Of a stretch of 64,000 bases of DNA, positions 48,910-58,079 are shown piece by piece; the first letter of the stretch is position 1, and the number at the start of each line of letters is the position of its first letter. Origin of the DNA: Deinococcus murrayi DSM 11303 (GTDB lineage Bacteria; Deinococcota; Deinococci; Deinococcales; Deinococcaceae); contig NZ_AXWT01000022.1 of assembly GCF_000482805.1 (NCBI RefSeq), positions 1 to 64,000 on the forward strand. The letters are read 5' to 3'. A program made the translations under genes and the position numbers. Under the pieces are notes generated by a model. It made no database searches. It was not told where the DNA came from and saw only the letters and a list, made by a program, of their open reading frames with translations.

Positions 48910-49262
48910 GGGGGCGTTAACACCCCGTGACCTTCCCTGCAAGGGGGGGTGAAGGTGCAGTAAGGACCATGAGAACCCGGCCTCACCTGCGGCAGATGCA
49001 GCGGCATCGCATGAGCGCAGGCGGGCAGAGAGGGCCTGGAGGTGAGGGTCAGATGTTCAGGGGCTGAGGAGGACCATGAATGCTCCCACGGAGCCTTCAT
49101 TTGTCTGTCACGCGACCTTTCTTACAGTTCGGGCGCACGAAGAACCCGCGGGGACGTGCCCCGGCATTCCCACAGGAGGTCCGATGGCTCAGTGAGAAAC
49201 GACGCAATCCGGCCCGCTCCCTTCTTCCGCGCCCACTCAGCTCAACCCCCAGGAGACCGACC
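48910..49262 (+). other. Intergenic region upstream of the secretion-like locus
   Basis: This 353-bp stretch has no convincing gene. The in-frame extension of the next gene to 49080 lacks a signal peptide at its start and is not used. A strong SD followed by a three-codon ORF (ATG GCT CAG TGA) occurs at about 49184. The SD of the real gene is CAGGAG, just before 49263. I see no clear -35/-10 pair, so the operon promoter may need an activator such as the neighbouring SARP-type protein. Confidence 0.4.
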
Positions 49263-50129
49263 ATGCGCCACCTGATGACCGCTTCTTTGATGCTGCTTGC
49301 GGCGAGCGCCGGAGCACAAACCATCAACCCCACCACGGGGTCCGGACCGGACGCCCACAACGTCGGCACTACCACGGCCAGCGTCACCCAGACGGTGAAC
49401 CTCAAGCTGCCGCAAGCGACCGCGCTGCACCTTGACGTCACCCAACTGGTCTTTGACATCAGCCAGATTGGCAACCAGGACGGCACCTGGTACTGCGCCT
49501 ATGGCTTTGGTCCGGACGTCAAGCAGACCCTGGGCAACGAGTACTGGAACCAGACCCAGGTGCTGCCGCTGGGCACCTCCTACACGCCCAACCCCAACAA
49601 GTTCGGAGAAATCAAGATTAACGCGGGCGCGCAGGTCACCCAGTACCCGGCCATCAAGAAGGACCGGGAAGGCGAACTGGTGCCGGGCAGCAAGGATTAC
49701 TTCGTCTGCTACCGGGCCTTTATCATCCAGAAGTTCTCCAACGTGGGCGGCTTCAAGCTGAGCGTGCAGCGTGACAACCCCGGTGCGGGCGCGCAGGGCA
49801 ACCAGATGATGTACATCCAGGACAACCCCTGCGACTTCTGGGGCGGCGAGACCGGTCTGTACGACCTGCCCCCCGCCTCGACCCGCGAGCTGATTCCCCG
49901 CCGCATGACGGTGGGCACCACCGGAGCGCGGGCCGCCGCCGCCAGCTTCAGCAGCCCCTCGGCGCGGCCTGCTCGGCCCGCGACCTGCCGTCCCAACACG
50001 AGCTGGCTGGATGACCTCGTGGTTGTGGCCGTTGTGATTGACGGCGACAAGGCGGGCGACAACATCGCCACCCTGACCTACACCCTGACCTCCAACACCA
50101 CGGGCTTCGCCAACGGCGAGGACGACTAA
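49263..50129 (+). CDS. Secreted structural-protein candidate, four cysteines
   Basis: The 288-residue protein has a signal peptide (TASLMLLAASAGAQ). After cleavage comes a Thr/Val-rich segment (TTTASVTQTVNLKLPQA) with alternating hydrophobic residues, as in donor strands of fimbrial subunits. The mature part has four Cys (WYCAYGF, FVCYRAF, NPCDFW, ATCRPN) that could form two disulfides, and a C-terminal beta strand NIATLTYTLTSNTTG. I recognise no named family; a spore-coat-U-like or pilin-like beta subunit is a guess. It leads the four-gene locus and is the best candidate for the exported subunit. Confidence 0.65.
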   Translation: MRHLMTASLMLLAASAGAQTINPTTGSGPDAHNVGTTTASVTQTVNLKLPQATALHLDVTQLVFDISQIGNQDGTWYCAYGFGPDVKQTLGNEYWNQTQVLPLGTSYTPNPNKFGEIKINAGAQVTQYPAIKKDREGELVPGSKDYFVCYRAFIIQKFSNVGGFKLSVQRDNPGAGAQGNQMMYIQDNPCDFWGGETGLYDLPPASTRELIPRRMTVGTTGARAAAASFSSPSARPARPATCRPNTSWLDDLVVVAVVIDGDKAGDNIATLTYTLTSNTTGFANGEDD

Positions 50130-50230
50130 CCCCGCGGCGGGGGGGGCGGCGCAGGAGCGCTGCTTTCCCCCGTTCGCTTCTGTTGGCTGCGATGTCCTCA
50201 GCACTGCCCACCCCCAGGAGGCCCTCTGCC

Positions 50231-51106
50231 ATGCGTTTCCTCGCCCGACTGCTGACCGGCCTGCTGTGTCTGTGCTGGTTCGTCCTCGCGTCCCTGGCCC
50301 TCGCTCAGGGCACCATCGGGGTGGACCCCATCACCCGGCACTACTCGGTCACGCCGGGCCAGACGGTGACGCAGGTCCTGAACATCTACAACCCCAACCA
50401 GACCGCCGTGCGGCTGAAGCTGGCCGTCTACCTGACCGACATGAACATCAACGAGGTGGGCGAAAGCCAGTTTCTGCCGGTCGGCAGCGTCAAGGAAAGC
50501 AGCGCGCGCTGGACCACCGTGTCGCCAAGTGAGCTGGAGCTGGGCGGCCAGGAAAGCAAGCAGGTTCGCTACACCATCCAGGTGCCCGCCAACGCCTCGC
50601 CCGGTACCCACTGGGCCGTCTTGATGTTTGAGGGACAAGAACCGGCGGCGGTGCCGGGCAAGACCCTGGCGAGCTTCCGGCTGCGGGTGGGCCACACCAT
50701 GTATGTTCACGTGCAGCCCATGACGACCGCCGGGAGCGTGACGGGGATCTTCGAGAGCGTGCCCAAGACCGACACCGGGGTCTACGAACTGGCTGTGCAG
50801 TACACCAACTCTGGCAACTCGGCGGTGGCGGTGCGGGGCCGAGTGGAACTGCGCGACGCTGCCGGAACGCTGGTCGCGACCCTTCCGCTGGATGTGGCGG
50901 TGGCTCTGCCGGGACGCAACCTGCTCTTGCGTTCAAGTTGGGCGGGTCCGGTTCCCAAAGGCCAGTACACGGCGCTCGTCATCCTGAACAATGGCGAGAA
51001 GAACAAGGACATCCTCGCCGAGCATGTCGTCACCCTTCCCTTTGACCTCAAGGCCCCACCCACCGCGCCCGCCGGTGCCGGGGCCGGAGCTGGAGGGCGG
51101 CCATGA
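50231..51106 (+). CDS. Periplasmic PapD-like chaperone candidate
   Basis: The 291-residue protein has a signal peptide (LTGLLCLCWFVLASLALAQ) and a two-lobed beta-sandwich pattern. The first lobe reads GVDPITRHYSVTPGQTVTQVLNIYNPNQTAVRLKLAVYL, LELGGQESKQVRYTIQVPANASPGTHWAVLMF, similar in style to PapD-like and DUF916 chaperone folds. A conserved pilus-chaperone signature is not obvious. A Pro/Ala/Gly tail ends the protein. The ATG at 50231 follows AGGAGG. It overlaps the next gene by 4 nt. A chaperone for the secreted subunits is inferred from fold pattern and context. Confidence 0.6.
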   Translation: MRFLARLLTGLLCLCWFVLASLALAQGTIGVDPITRHYSVTPGQTVTQVLNIYNPNQTAVRLKLAVYLTDMNINEVGESQFLPVGSVKESSARWTTVSPSELELGGQESKQVRYTIQVPANASPGTHWAVLMFEGQEPAAVPGKTLASFRLRVGHTMYVHVQPMTTAGSVTGIFESVPKTDTGVYELAVQYTNSGNSAVAVRGRVELRDAAGTLVATLPLDVAVALPGRNLLLRSSWAGPVPKGQYTALVILNNGEKNKDILAEHVVTLPFDLKAPPTAPAGAGAGAGGRP

Positions 51107-51660
51107 CGGCGCGCCTCCGCTGGAGGGCCGCCTGCCTCGCCCTGGGATGCCTGGGGGGGGCGGCCTTCGCCCAGGGTGGGGGAGGGGGGGGGCCGCTGCC
51201 GCTTCCCACGGTGCCGGTGACGGCCCCAGCGCAGACGGACGCCCTGCTGCGGCCTCTCATTCCCGAACTGGTGGTGTTGCGCCGGCCCCCGGCGGGGTCG
51301 GTGGCCTTTGACCTGGGGCCGGGCAACTATCCGCCGGCGCAGTTTCCGGCCCGCTACACTGCGCCCCCGCAGGCGTTTGCCGTGTTTTCCAGTTCGCCGC
51401 GGCCCTGGACCGTGCAGCTGGAGGTGCGCTCGCAGCCCGATGCCCTGGGCCGCGCCCTCCCGCTCCCCGCGCTGTCCTACCGGGTCAATGGCGGTCCTTG
51501 GACGCGGGTCACCCCCGGACCCCAGGTCGTGCTCAGCGGCAGCGGGCCGTCGGGGGGGTGGCTGCCGCTCAATGTCGAGTTCGCGCTGGAACTCACCGGC
51601 GCGGAGCCGGGCGGGGCCTACCTCTTTGACCTGACCTTTACCGCCCTGGCGCTGCCCTAA
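51103..51660 (+). CDS. Secreted hypothetical protein of the same locus
   Basis: The 185-residue product has a signal peptide (ALGCLGGAAFAQ) followed by a Gly run. Its later part is beta-rich (WTVQLEVRSQPDALGRALPL, LNVEFALELTGAEPGGAYLFDLTFTALALP). The last residues again end on a hydrophobic strand, as in the first gene of the locus. It overlaps the chaperone-like gene by 4 nt and precedes the large barrel protein. A minor subunit or adaptor is possible; no family recognised. Confidence 0.6.
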   Translation: MTARLRWRAACLALGCLGGAAFAQGGGGGGPLPLPTVPVTAPAQTDALLRPLIPELVVLRRPPAGSVAFDLGPGNYPPAQFPARYTAPPQAFAVFSSSPRPWTVQLEVRSQPDALGRALPLPALSYRVNGGPWTRVTPGPQVVLSGSGPSGGWLPLNVEFALELTGAEPGGAYLFDLTFTALALP

Positions 51661-51706
51661 GCGCCGCGTCCCTCTCTGCTTCCCCCTACGTGAGAGTGAG
51701 ACTTCC

Positions 51707-54700
51707 ATGCAACAGCGCTCCCCACATCCGCCCTCCTGGCCCCCTGCCACGCCCCCTCCCACGCCCACGCCCCGCGCCCGGTGGCTGTTGGGCGGGCTGC
51801 TGCTGGCGGCGGTGGCGGCTCCGCTTGGCCCTCCCGCCGCCGCCCAGGCCCAGGGCGCGGGGCCGGCGACCCAGGTCGGAGCACCCACTCTGGAGGCCGC
51901 GCCCTCCCGCGAGGCAGCTCCGGGGAGTTACGTCACCCTGACCTTTGCGGCGTCGGGGCAGGGCGAGTACGTGCTGGAGGTCGAGAGTCCGCCCGACTGG
52001 GTGCCGGTGACTCGGCGGCGCACCTTGACGCTGCGGGGGCGCACGCTGGTGCCGGTGACCTTTCAGGTGCCGGACTTTGCCCCGGTCGGGCCGTCGCCGC
52101 CCCTGGTGCTGCGGATGCTGGCGGGGGGCAACGAGGTGGCCCGTGCTGAGAGCCGTGTGGGGGTACTGGGGCGGGCGCGGGTGGGGCTGCGCGGCCCCCT
52201 GAATGTGGAGGCGGCCCCCGGCGAGCGCCTGACTGTGCCGGTGGAGGTTCGCAACCTGGGCAACGAACCCGACACCGTGCGGCTGCGGGCCACCAACGTG
52301 GATGGCCGCCCGCGCCTGAGCGTGCCCGAAGTCCGGCTGGCGCCCGGCGAGACCGCCACCGTGACCGTCTCCTTGGAAACCGAATGGGTCTCCGAGGAGT
52401 ACCGCTACGTCATTTTCCTGGAGGCGGAATCGGCCCGGAATCCGGAGGCGCGGGCCAGAGCGCGGACCGATGTGGTGTACCGCTCGGCGGCGGGGCAGCA
52501 GGCCGCCGCGCTGGAGGGGCCGAGCCTGCTGTTTCGGGTGCGCACCTCGGCAGAAGTGGGGGTGACCTGGTCCCCGGCGGGCACCGACTGGACCGTGCGC
52601 TACGCCCTCCAACCCACCCTGAGCGGGGCGCTTTCGGATTACGTGCGGGGGCAAGCGGGGGTGTCTGGTCTGTCGGGCGACCGCACGGACCCCCTGCCCT
52701 CCCTCGGCTCGACGTCCTTTGGGGTGCAACTGGGGTCAGAGCGCTGGACCGCCAACCTGAGCCTGGGCGCGGGCGGGGGGCGGCTGGACGGCACCGTGCG
52801 CTGGGGGGCGTGGCAACTCAGCCCCAGCGCGAGCTATACCCGGCTGCCGGATGGCCGCGCCGCAAGCGTGGGGGTGCGGGCCAGCACCGAGGTTGCGGGC
52901 GGGCAGCTTGAGCTGGATGCCGGAACCTTTCTGCTCAGTCGCGGCGAGGATGACCGCCGCACCGACCTCATCGGGGTGCGGTACGTGCGCTCCCTCTTTC
53001 CTGGCCTAGACCTCACCCTGGGGGTCGCGGGGGTCGGGCAGGCTGAGGGCGGCGCGTACCGGGGCAACCTGGTCTGGACTCAGGAACTCCGCTATCAGGG
53101 CACGGGCTTTGACGTCACCCAGAGCTACCGGGGGGGCCTGGACGGGGTGCATTCCTTCGGGGTGACGGGTGGGCTGACGGCCCTCCAGCCCTTTGGGGTG
53201 CGGGTGGCCGCTGCCGCGCAGCTTCAGCCGGGCGGCCTGCTCTGGAGCGGGTCGGGGACCCTGCTGTACAGCGGGCCGGGCGGACTGGGGGCCAGCCTCA
53301 GCGGGCGGGTGGAGGGCGGCACAGTGCCCGGCACCGAGCTGAAATGGAGCGTGAGCGCCGGGGTCGTCTCGCCGCCCTTCGTGGTGGGGGGCGCGTCCCT
53401 GCGGGCGGCGGCCCTGTACACCCTGGCGACCGATGACGACGTGCCAGGAGCGCTCACCCACCGGGCGGCCCTGAGCGTGGGGCTAAACCGCGGCCCGCTG
53501 CAGGTGGCGGCCCAGGCTGCTTGGGAACGTAACCCCGAACCAGAGGGGATGCGCGAACAACTCAGTGGGGCCGCGCAACTCGACTACCGCCCCGGCGCAG
53601 ACGCCTTTGCGGTGCGCTTCACGTTCACTCGCTTGTCCGAGGGAGGGGCAGCCCCGGTGACCACCTCTGGCCTGGGCCTGCGTTGGGAGCGGCAGTGGAC
53701 GCCGCGCCTCGCGAGCACCTTCGAGTACGGGCGGACCTGGACGGTGCAGCCCCAAAGCGTCGTGACGGCGGACCTCGTGGGGGTGACAGTGGGGGTGCGC
53801 GACCTCGGCGTGCAGGGCCTGAACCTCAGCGGAAGCTACCGCTTAGAAGCCCCCCAGGGCCTGGGCGGGGGCGACCTGCGGCACGCCGTGCGGCTGGGGG
53901 TGAGCTACGACCTGCGCCGCACCTTTGCCACCCCGGAGGCCGTCGTGAACTTCTTTGGCGGACGGGTGGGCGGCGAGGTGACGGGCGTGCTCTACCGTGA
54001 CCTCGACCTGGATGGCGAGCGCGGCCCGGACGAGCCGCCCCTGGCCGGGGTGACGGTCGACATCGGGGGGGCGCGGGGCGTTTCGGACGCCGCTGGCCGT
54101 TACCGGGTCCGTGCGCCGGTCGGCGAACACGAGCTGAAGTTCCCTGCGGGCCTGCCCGCGACCGTCGAGGCGCTGGCCGTCACGCGGGTCAAGGTGACCG
54201 AGAATGGCCGCCTAGAGGAAAACGTGGCCTTTGCCCCTGTCACCCGGCTGGAGGCGGTCATCTTCCACGATGCCAACCGCAACGGCACCCAGGACCCCGG
54301 CGAGAACCCGCTGCCCTATGTCGGGGTGGTCCTGAGCGGCCCGGTGTCCCGCCAGAGCCAGTCGGATGCCCGCGGCACCGTGCGGCTGGGAGGCCTTCCC
54401 GCTGGGGAGTACACCCTGGCCCTCGACCCGACCCGGCTGCCGGAGGGGTACACGCCCACCGGGGCGGCTCAGACCCTGGCCCTGCGGCCCGGCGAGCCGG
54501 TTCCGGCACCGGCGCTGGGGGCAGCGCTGCCCCCGCGCGAGGCCGTGACGACCTTCGTGACGGGGGCACTGGCGGTGTTTGGCCGCCTCACGCCAAGCAC
54601 GGCCTCGCCGGGCGCGACCCTGACCGTGCAGGTGCAGACCCAGAATGCCCGTTCCCTGCGCGTCGAGGCCTTTGGGCAGGTGCTCACGCCCCCGCTGGGT

Positions 54701-54835
54701 GCGGAAGGCCGTACCGAAGTCACCCTCACGGTGCCCCCCGCCACCCCGCCCGGCATCTACGACGTGGTCGTGACGGCGGTCGGCGAGGGCACCTCCCGCA
54801 GCACCACCCTCAAACTGGTGGTCACCCCCCGCTGA
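51707..54835 (+). CDS. Large outer-membrane beta-barrel protein, usher-like candidate
   Basis: The 1042-residue protein has a basic/Pro-rich start and signal anchor (WLLGGLLLAAVAAPLGPP). Two NEW3/CARDB-like domains follow (about residues 55-255, with ERLTVPVEVRNLGNEPDTVRL). A long stretch of alternating strands (about 265-755; for example SERWTANLSLGAGGG, FGVRVAAAAQLQPGG, ELKWSVSAGVV) predicts a large barrel. Then come two SdrD-B-like domains with calcium-type loops (YRDLDLDGERGPDE near 765, FHDANRNGTQDPGE near 850) and a TIG-like C-terminus. This is not the classical PapC sequence, but the size and chaperone partner suggest an export pore. The gene is single and complete. Confidence 0.65.
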   Translation: MQQRSPHPPSWPPATPPPTPTPRARWLLGGLLLAAVAAPLGPPAAAQAQGAGPATQVGAPTLEAAPSREAAPGSYVTLTFAASGQGEYVLEVESPPDWVPVTRRRTLTLRGRTLVPVTFQVPDFAPVGPSPPLVLRMLAGGNEVARAESRVGVLGRARVGLRGPLNVEAAPGERLTVPVEVRNLGNEPDTVRLRATNVDGRPRLSVPEVRLAPGETATVTVSLETEWVSEEYRYVIFLEAESARNPEARARARTDVVYRSAAGQQAAALEGPSLLFRVRTSAEVGVTWSPAGTDWTVRYALQPTLSGALSDYVRGQAGVSGLSGDRTDPLPSLGSTSFGVQLGSERWTANLSLGAGGGRLDGTVRWGAWQLSPSASYTRLPDGRAASVGVRASTEVAGGQLELDAGTFLLSRGEDDRRTDLIGVRYVRSLFPGLDLTLGVAGVGQAEGGAYRGNLVWTQELRYQGTGFDVTQSYRGGLDGVHSFGVTGGLTALQPFGVRVAAAAQLQPGGLLWSGSGTLLYSGPGGLGASLSGRVEGGTVPGTELKWSVSAGVVSPPFVVGGASLRAAALYTLATDDDVPGALTHRAALSVGLNRGPLQVAAQAAWERNPEPEGMREQLSGAAQLDYRPGADAFAVRFTFTRLSEGGAAPVTTSGLGLRWERQWTPRLASTFEYGRTWTVQPQSVVTADLVGVTVGVRDLGVQGLNLSGSYRLEAPQGLGGGDLRHAVRLGVSYDLRRTFATPEAVVNFFGGRVGGEVTGVLYRDLDLDGERGPDEPPLAGVTVDIGGARGVSDAAGRYRVRAPVGEHELKFPAGLPATVEALAVTRVKVTENGRLEENVAFAPVTRLEAVIFHDANRNGTQDPGENPLPYVGVVLSGPVSRQSQSDARGTVRLGGLPAGEYTLALDPTRLPEGYTPTGAAQTLALRPGEPVPAPALGAALPPREAVTTFVTGALAVFGRLTPSTASPGATLTVQVQTQNARSLRVEAFGQVLTPPLGAEGRTEVTLTVPPATPPGIYDVVVTAVGEGTSRSTTLKLVVTPR

Positions 54836-54895
54836 GGGCGGCTGCCGGGCGGGGGGGCGCTCCCCTGTGTTGGAGGCACTACCCCGCCCCCGCTG

Positions 54896-54912
54896 TTCTG
54901 TTTTAAACAGAA
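54896..54912 (+). promoter_or_regulatory. Radiation/desiccation response motif (RDRM) of ddrC
   Basis: TTCTGTTTTAAACAGAA is a perfect 17-bp palindrome around a central T and fits the Deinococcus RDRM form TTnTGTnnTnnACAnAA. The -10 boxes TATGCT (54915-54920) or TAAGAT (54920-54925) follow at once. The second ends 6 nt before the ATG at 54932, so the mRNA is probably leaderless. DdrO represses such sites until the PprI protease cleaves it after DNA damage. Confidence 0.9.
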
Positions 54913-54931
54913 AATATGCTAAGATATTCGC

Positions 54932-55624
<693 letters not shown>

Positions 55625-55744
55625 GGGGACCATCCCGCTTCTCATCGAGGTGGGGCAGATAGGGCGGGAAGGCTGGTCTAGAATGCCGCCCGTGCCGCTC
55701 CCGCGCCTGCTTCTCGCCTCCCGCGCCCCCTGGGGGGAGGCGGC

Positions 55745-56848
55745 ATGACCCGGCCCGTGCCCGGCACACGAGCGGCGACCTCAGCCCGGCGGGGGGGCGG
55801 GGTGCCGCGTACCCTGGTCCGGGCGCTGCTCGCGGAAGCGCTGCGCTGGTACGCGGCGGGGGTGGCTCTCTTTCTCATTCTGCGCTCGACCGACATCCTC
55901 AGCACCAGCGTCGGGGCCTTCCTGACGTACGGGGCGACCCCGGCGCAGGCGCTGGCGGTCTTCGGGGCGCTGGCCCCCAACACGCTGAATGAGGCGCTGG
56001 TGCTCTCGGTGCCCTTTGCGGTGCTGCTGGCCTTGGGGCGCATGGGGGGCGACAGCGAACTCAAGGCGGCGGCGGCAGGGGGGGTGAGGCCCCTCTCGCT
56101 GGTGTGGCCGCTCGCACTGCCGTTCGCGCTCGTGGCGGCGCTGGCCTACTGGAACGCGGGGTACGTGGCCCCCGCGGGGCTGGCCCGCTTTGATGCCGCG
56201 TGGTACGACATCTACGGCGGCCCGCAGCCCGCGCCCACCCAAGAGAACTACACGTTCGCGTCGCCAGACGGGTTCTTTTACGCCGGGCGGGTTCGCAGCG
56301 AAAATGGCAGCCCGGTCGCCACGCTGGACGGGGTGCTCGTGCAGCGCGGCGACGAGACGATGACTGCTCCGGGCGGCACCTGGGACACCGCCGCTGGGAC
56401 CTGGACGGTGACGGGCGCGTGGGTGACCCGCCCCGGTCAGGACCCGCAGCCCGCGCCCGGTCCCCTGGTGTTTCGGCAGACGGACCAGCCCCGACCCCCG
56501 GCCCCCCCCGCCAAGCAGGTCAGCACCCCGGAGCTGCGGGCGCGGCTGGCGAGCGGCACGGGCACGCCAGAAGAGCGCCGGGTGGACGCTCACCAGCTCG
56601 CCGCACGGGTGGCTGACCCCCTCACGGCGGTGATGTTTGCGCTCGCGGCGGGGGCGCTGGGGCTGGGGCTGCGCAACCGGGCGGCGGCCTTTGCGGCGGT
56701 GGTGGTCTTTGTGGCCCTCTTCTATGCGCTGTGGGCGACCGCCCCGCAGCTCGCCCGCGTCGGGGCGCTGCCGCCTGCGCTCGCGGCGTGGCTGCCCAAC
56801 CTGTTTTTCCTGCTGGTCGCGGGCGTGCTGGCCTGGAGGCTGCGGTGA
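55745..56848 (+). CDS. LptF/LptG-family permease (YjgP/YjgQ), first copy
   Basis: The 367-residue protein has the family layout: N-terminal membrane helices (LRWYAAGVALFLILRSTDIL, LNEALVLSVPFAVLLALGRM), a periplasmic beta-jellyroll-like domain (about residues 145-270, FASPDGFFYAGRVRSENG) and C-terminal helices. GDSELKAAAAGGV matches the conserved cytoplasmic coupling loop. It pairs with the next gene, overlapping by 4 nt. In LPS-containing bacteria LptFG extract LPS; Deinococcus is not known to make LPS, so another envelope lipid is the likely substrate. No LptB-like ATPase lies nearby. Confidence 0.82.
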   Translation: MTRPVPGTRAATSARRGGGVPRTLVRALLAEALRWYAAGVALFLILRSTDILSTSVGAFLTYGATPAQALAVFGALAPNTLNEALVLSVPFAVLLALGRMGGDSELKAAAAGGVRPLSLVWPLALPFALVAALAYWNAGYVAPAGLARFDAAWYDIYGGPQPAPTQENYTFASPDGFFYAGRVRSENGSPVATLDGVLVQRGDETMTAPGGTWDTAAGTWTVTGAWVTRPGQDPQPAPGPLVFRQTDQPRPPAPPAKQVSTPELRARLASGTGTPEERRVDAHQLAARVADPLTAVMFALAAGALGLGLRNRAAAFAAVVVFVALFYALWATAPQLARVGALPPALAAWLPNLFFLLVAGVLAWRLR

Positions 56849-57945
56849 AGCGCTTCGAGCGCTACGTGATCGAGGAAATCCTGCCGCCCCTGGTCGGGGC
56901 GCTGCTCGCGATCATCCTGCTGTTGCTGTTGCTGCTGCTGGAGGAAGTCATTGCGCCGCTGCTCGCCAAAGGGGCCAGCGGCCTGCTCGTCGCCCGGCTC
57001 GTGGCGCTGAGCCTGCCGGAAGCGGTGGCCCTGGGGCTGCCCATCGCGCTGATGTTCGCCACCCTGCTGGGGCTGTCCCGGCTCGCCGCCGACTCAGAAA
57101 TCAAGGCGGCGCTGGCGAGCGGGGTGCCCGCCTCGCGGCTCTTTCGGCCCGTGCTGACGCTGGCGGCGGGGGTGACGCTCGCGGCCTTCGCTCTCAATGA
57201 AGGGGTGGTCACCCGCGCCCGCGTGCAGGCCCAGAGCGTGCAGCGCGAGATTGTGCTGGATAACCCCCGCGTGATTGGCCTGGGCGACCCGTCTCAGCCG
57301 GGGCTGGTGCTGCGCGACGCCCTGGGCCGGGCCATCAACGTGGGCGAGGTGCGGCCCGGCGGCGAGCTGCGCGACCTGCGCATCGTGACCATGCAAGCGG
57401 GCCTACCCCCCCGTGAGGTCATCACCGCCCGCGAGGGCCGCCTGCGCCCCGGCAGCAACGTGCTGGAGCTGGAGGGAGGCCGCCGGATCACCTTCGAGAA
57501 TGGGCGGCCCGTGACCGTCCTCACCTTCGAGACGGGCACCCTTCCCGTGCAGGACGTGCAGGCGAGCTTCGACGGGTCGGGTGCCGCCCTGCAGCCCTTT
57601 TACCTCCCCCTGCCAGAGCTGCTGGCCCGCACCGGGGCCTACCGCGCCCAGAACGTCGCCGCCCCCGCCGACTTCACGGCGCTTTACCGCAAGTTCACCG
57701 AGCCGCTCGCCGCCCTCGCGCTGGCCTTTTTCGCGGTCAGCCTCGCGGTGTACACCTTCCGCAGCGGCCTGAACCTGGGACTGGTGTGGGCCTTGCTGCT
57801 GACCTTCGCCTACTACGCCACCTGGAGCGTCTTTAAGGTGATGGGCGAAAACGGCGCGGTGCCGCCCCTCCTCGCCGCCGCCGCCCCCAACCTCATCGCG
57901 GTGCTGGCGGGGGTGGGGCTGCTGTGGCGGGCGAACCGGCGGTGA
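56845..57945 (+). CDS. LptF/LptG-family permease (YjgP/YjgQ), second copy
   Basis: The 366-residue partner has KRFERYVIEEILPPLVGALLA, AVALGLPIALMFATLLGLSRLAADSEIKAALASGV (in two adjacent parts the coupling loop and TM), a periplasmic beta domain (about 130-255) and a C-terminal bundle with FYATWS-like YYATWSVFKVMGE. The GTG start overlaps the preceding stop (GTGA). Together they form a heterodimeric lipid exporter core. Confidence 0.85.
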   Translation: MKRFERYVIEEILPPLVGALLAIILLLLLLLLEEVIAPLLAKGASGLLVARLVALSLPEAVALGLPIALMFATLLGLSRLAADSEIKAALASGVPASRLFRPVLTLAAGVTLAAFALNEGVVTRARVQAQSVQREIVLDNPRVIGLGDPSQPGLVLRDALGRAINVGEVRPGGELRDLRIVTMQAGLPPREVITAREGRLRPGSNVLELEGGRRITFENGRPVTVLTFETGTLPVQDVQASFDGSGAALQPFYLPLPELLARTGAYRAQNVAAPADFTALYRKFTEPLAALALAFFAVSLAVYTFRSGLNLGLVWALLLTFAYYATWSVFKVMGENGAVPPLLAAAAPNLIAVLAGVGLLWRANRR

Positions 57946-58079
57946 GTGGTCAGTAGGAAGTGGGAAGTGGGAAAAGCGCTGCGGAGTTGGGGCGGGCGGC
58001 CTCCCCTGCGCCGCTCGGAGCAAAAACCTAACGGCGGGGGCCAGAGCCTTTGCCCTTCCCCGACTCCCCACTTACCCCT
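57946..58079. repeat. Heptad-type noncoding repeat between lptG-like and pta genes
   Basis: The left part contains 7-mers GGAAGTG, GGAAGTG, GGAAAAG (57956-57976). The right part (about 58048-58079) contains diverged complements (CCTTTGC, CCTTCCC, CGACTCC, CCACTTA) and runs into the pta stop codon. The middle is GC-rich. It has the same style as the repeats after eno and between pta and ackA. Confidence 0.5.

Noticed and set aside
49080..49262. Longer start of the first secretion-locus gene
   Set aside because: The extension is Arg/Pro-rich and would bury the signal peptide; the ATG at 49263 has a proper SD.
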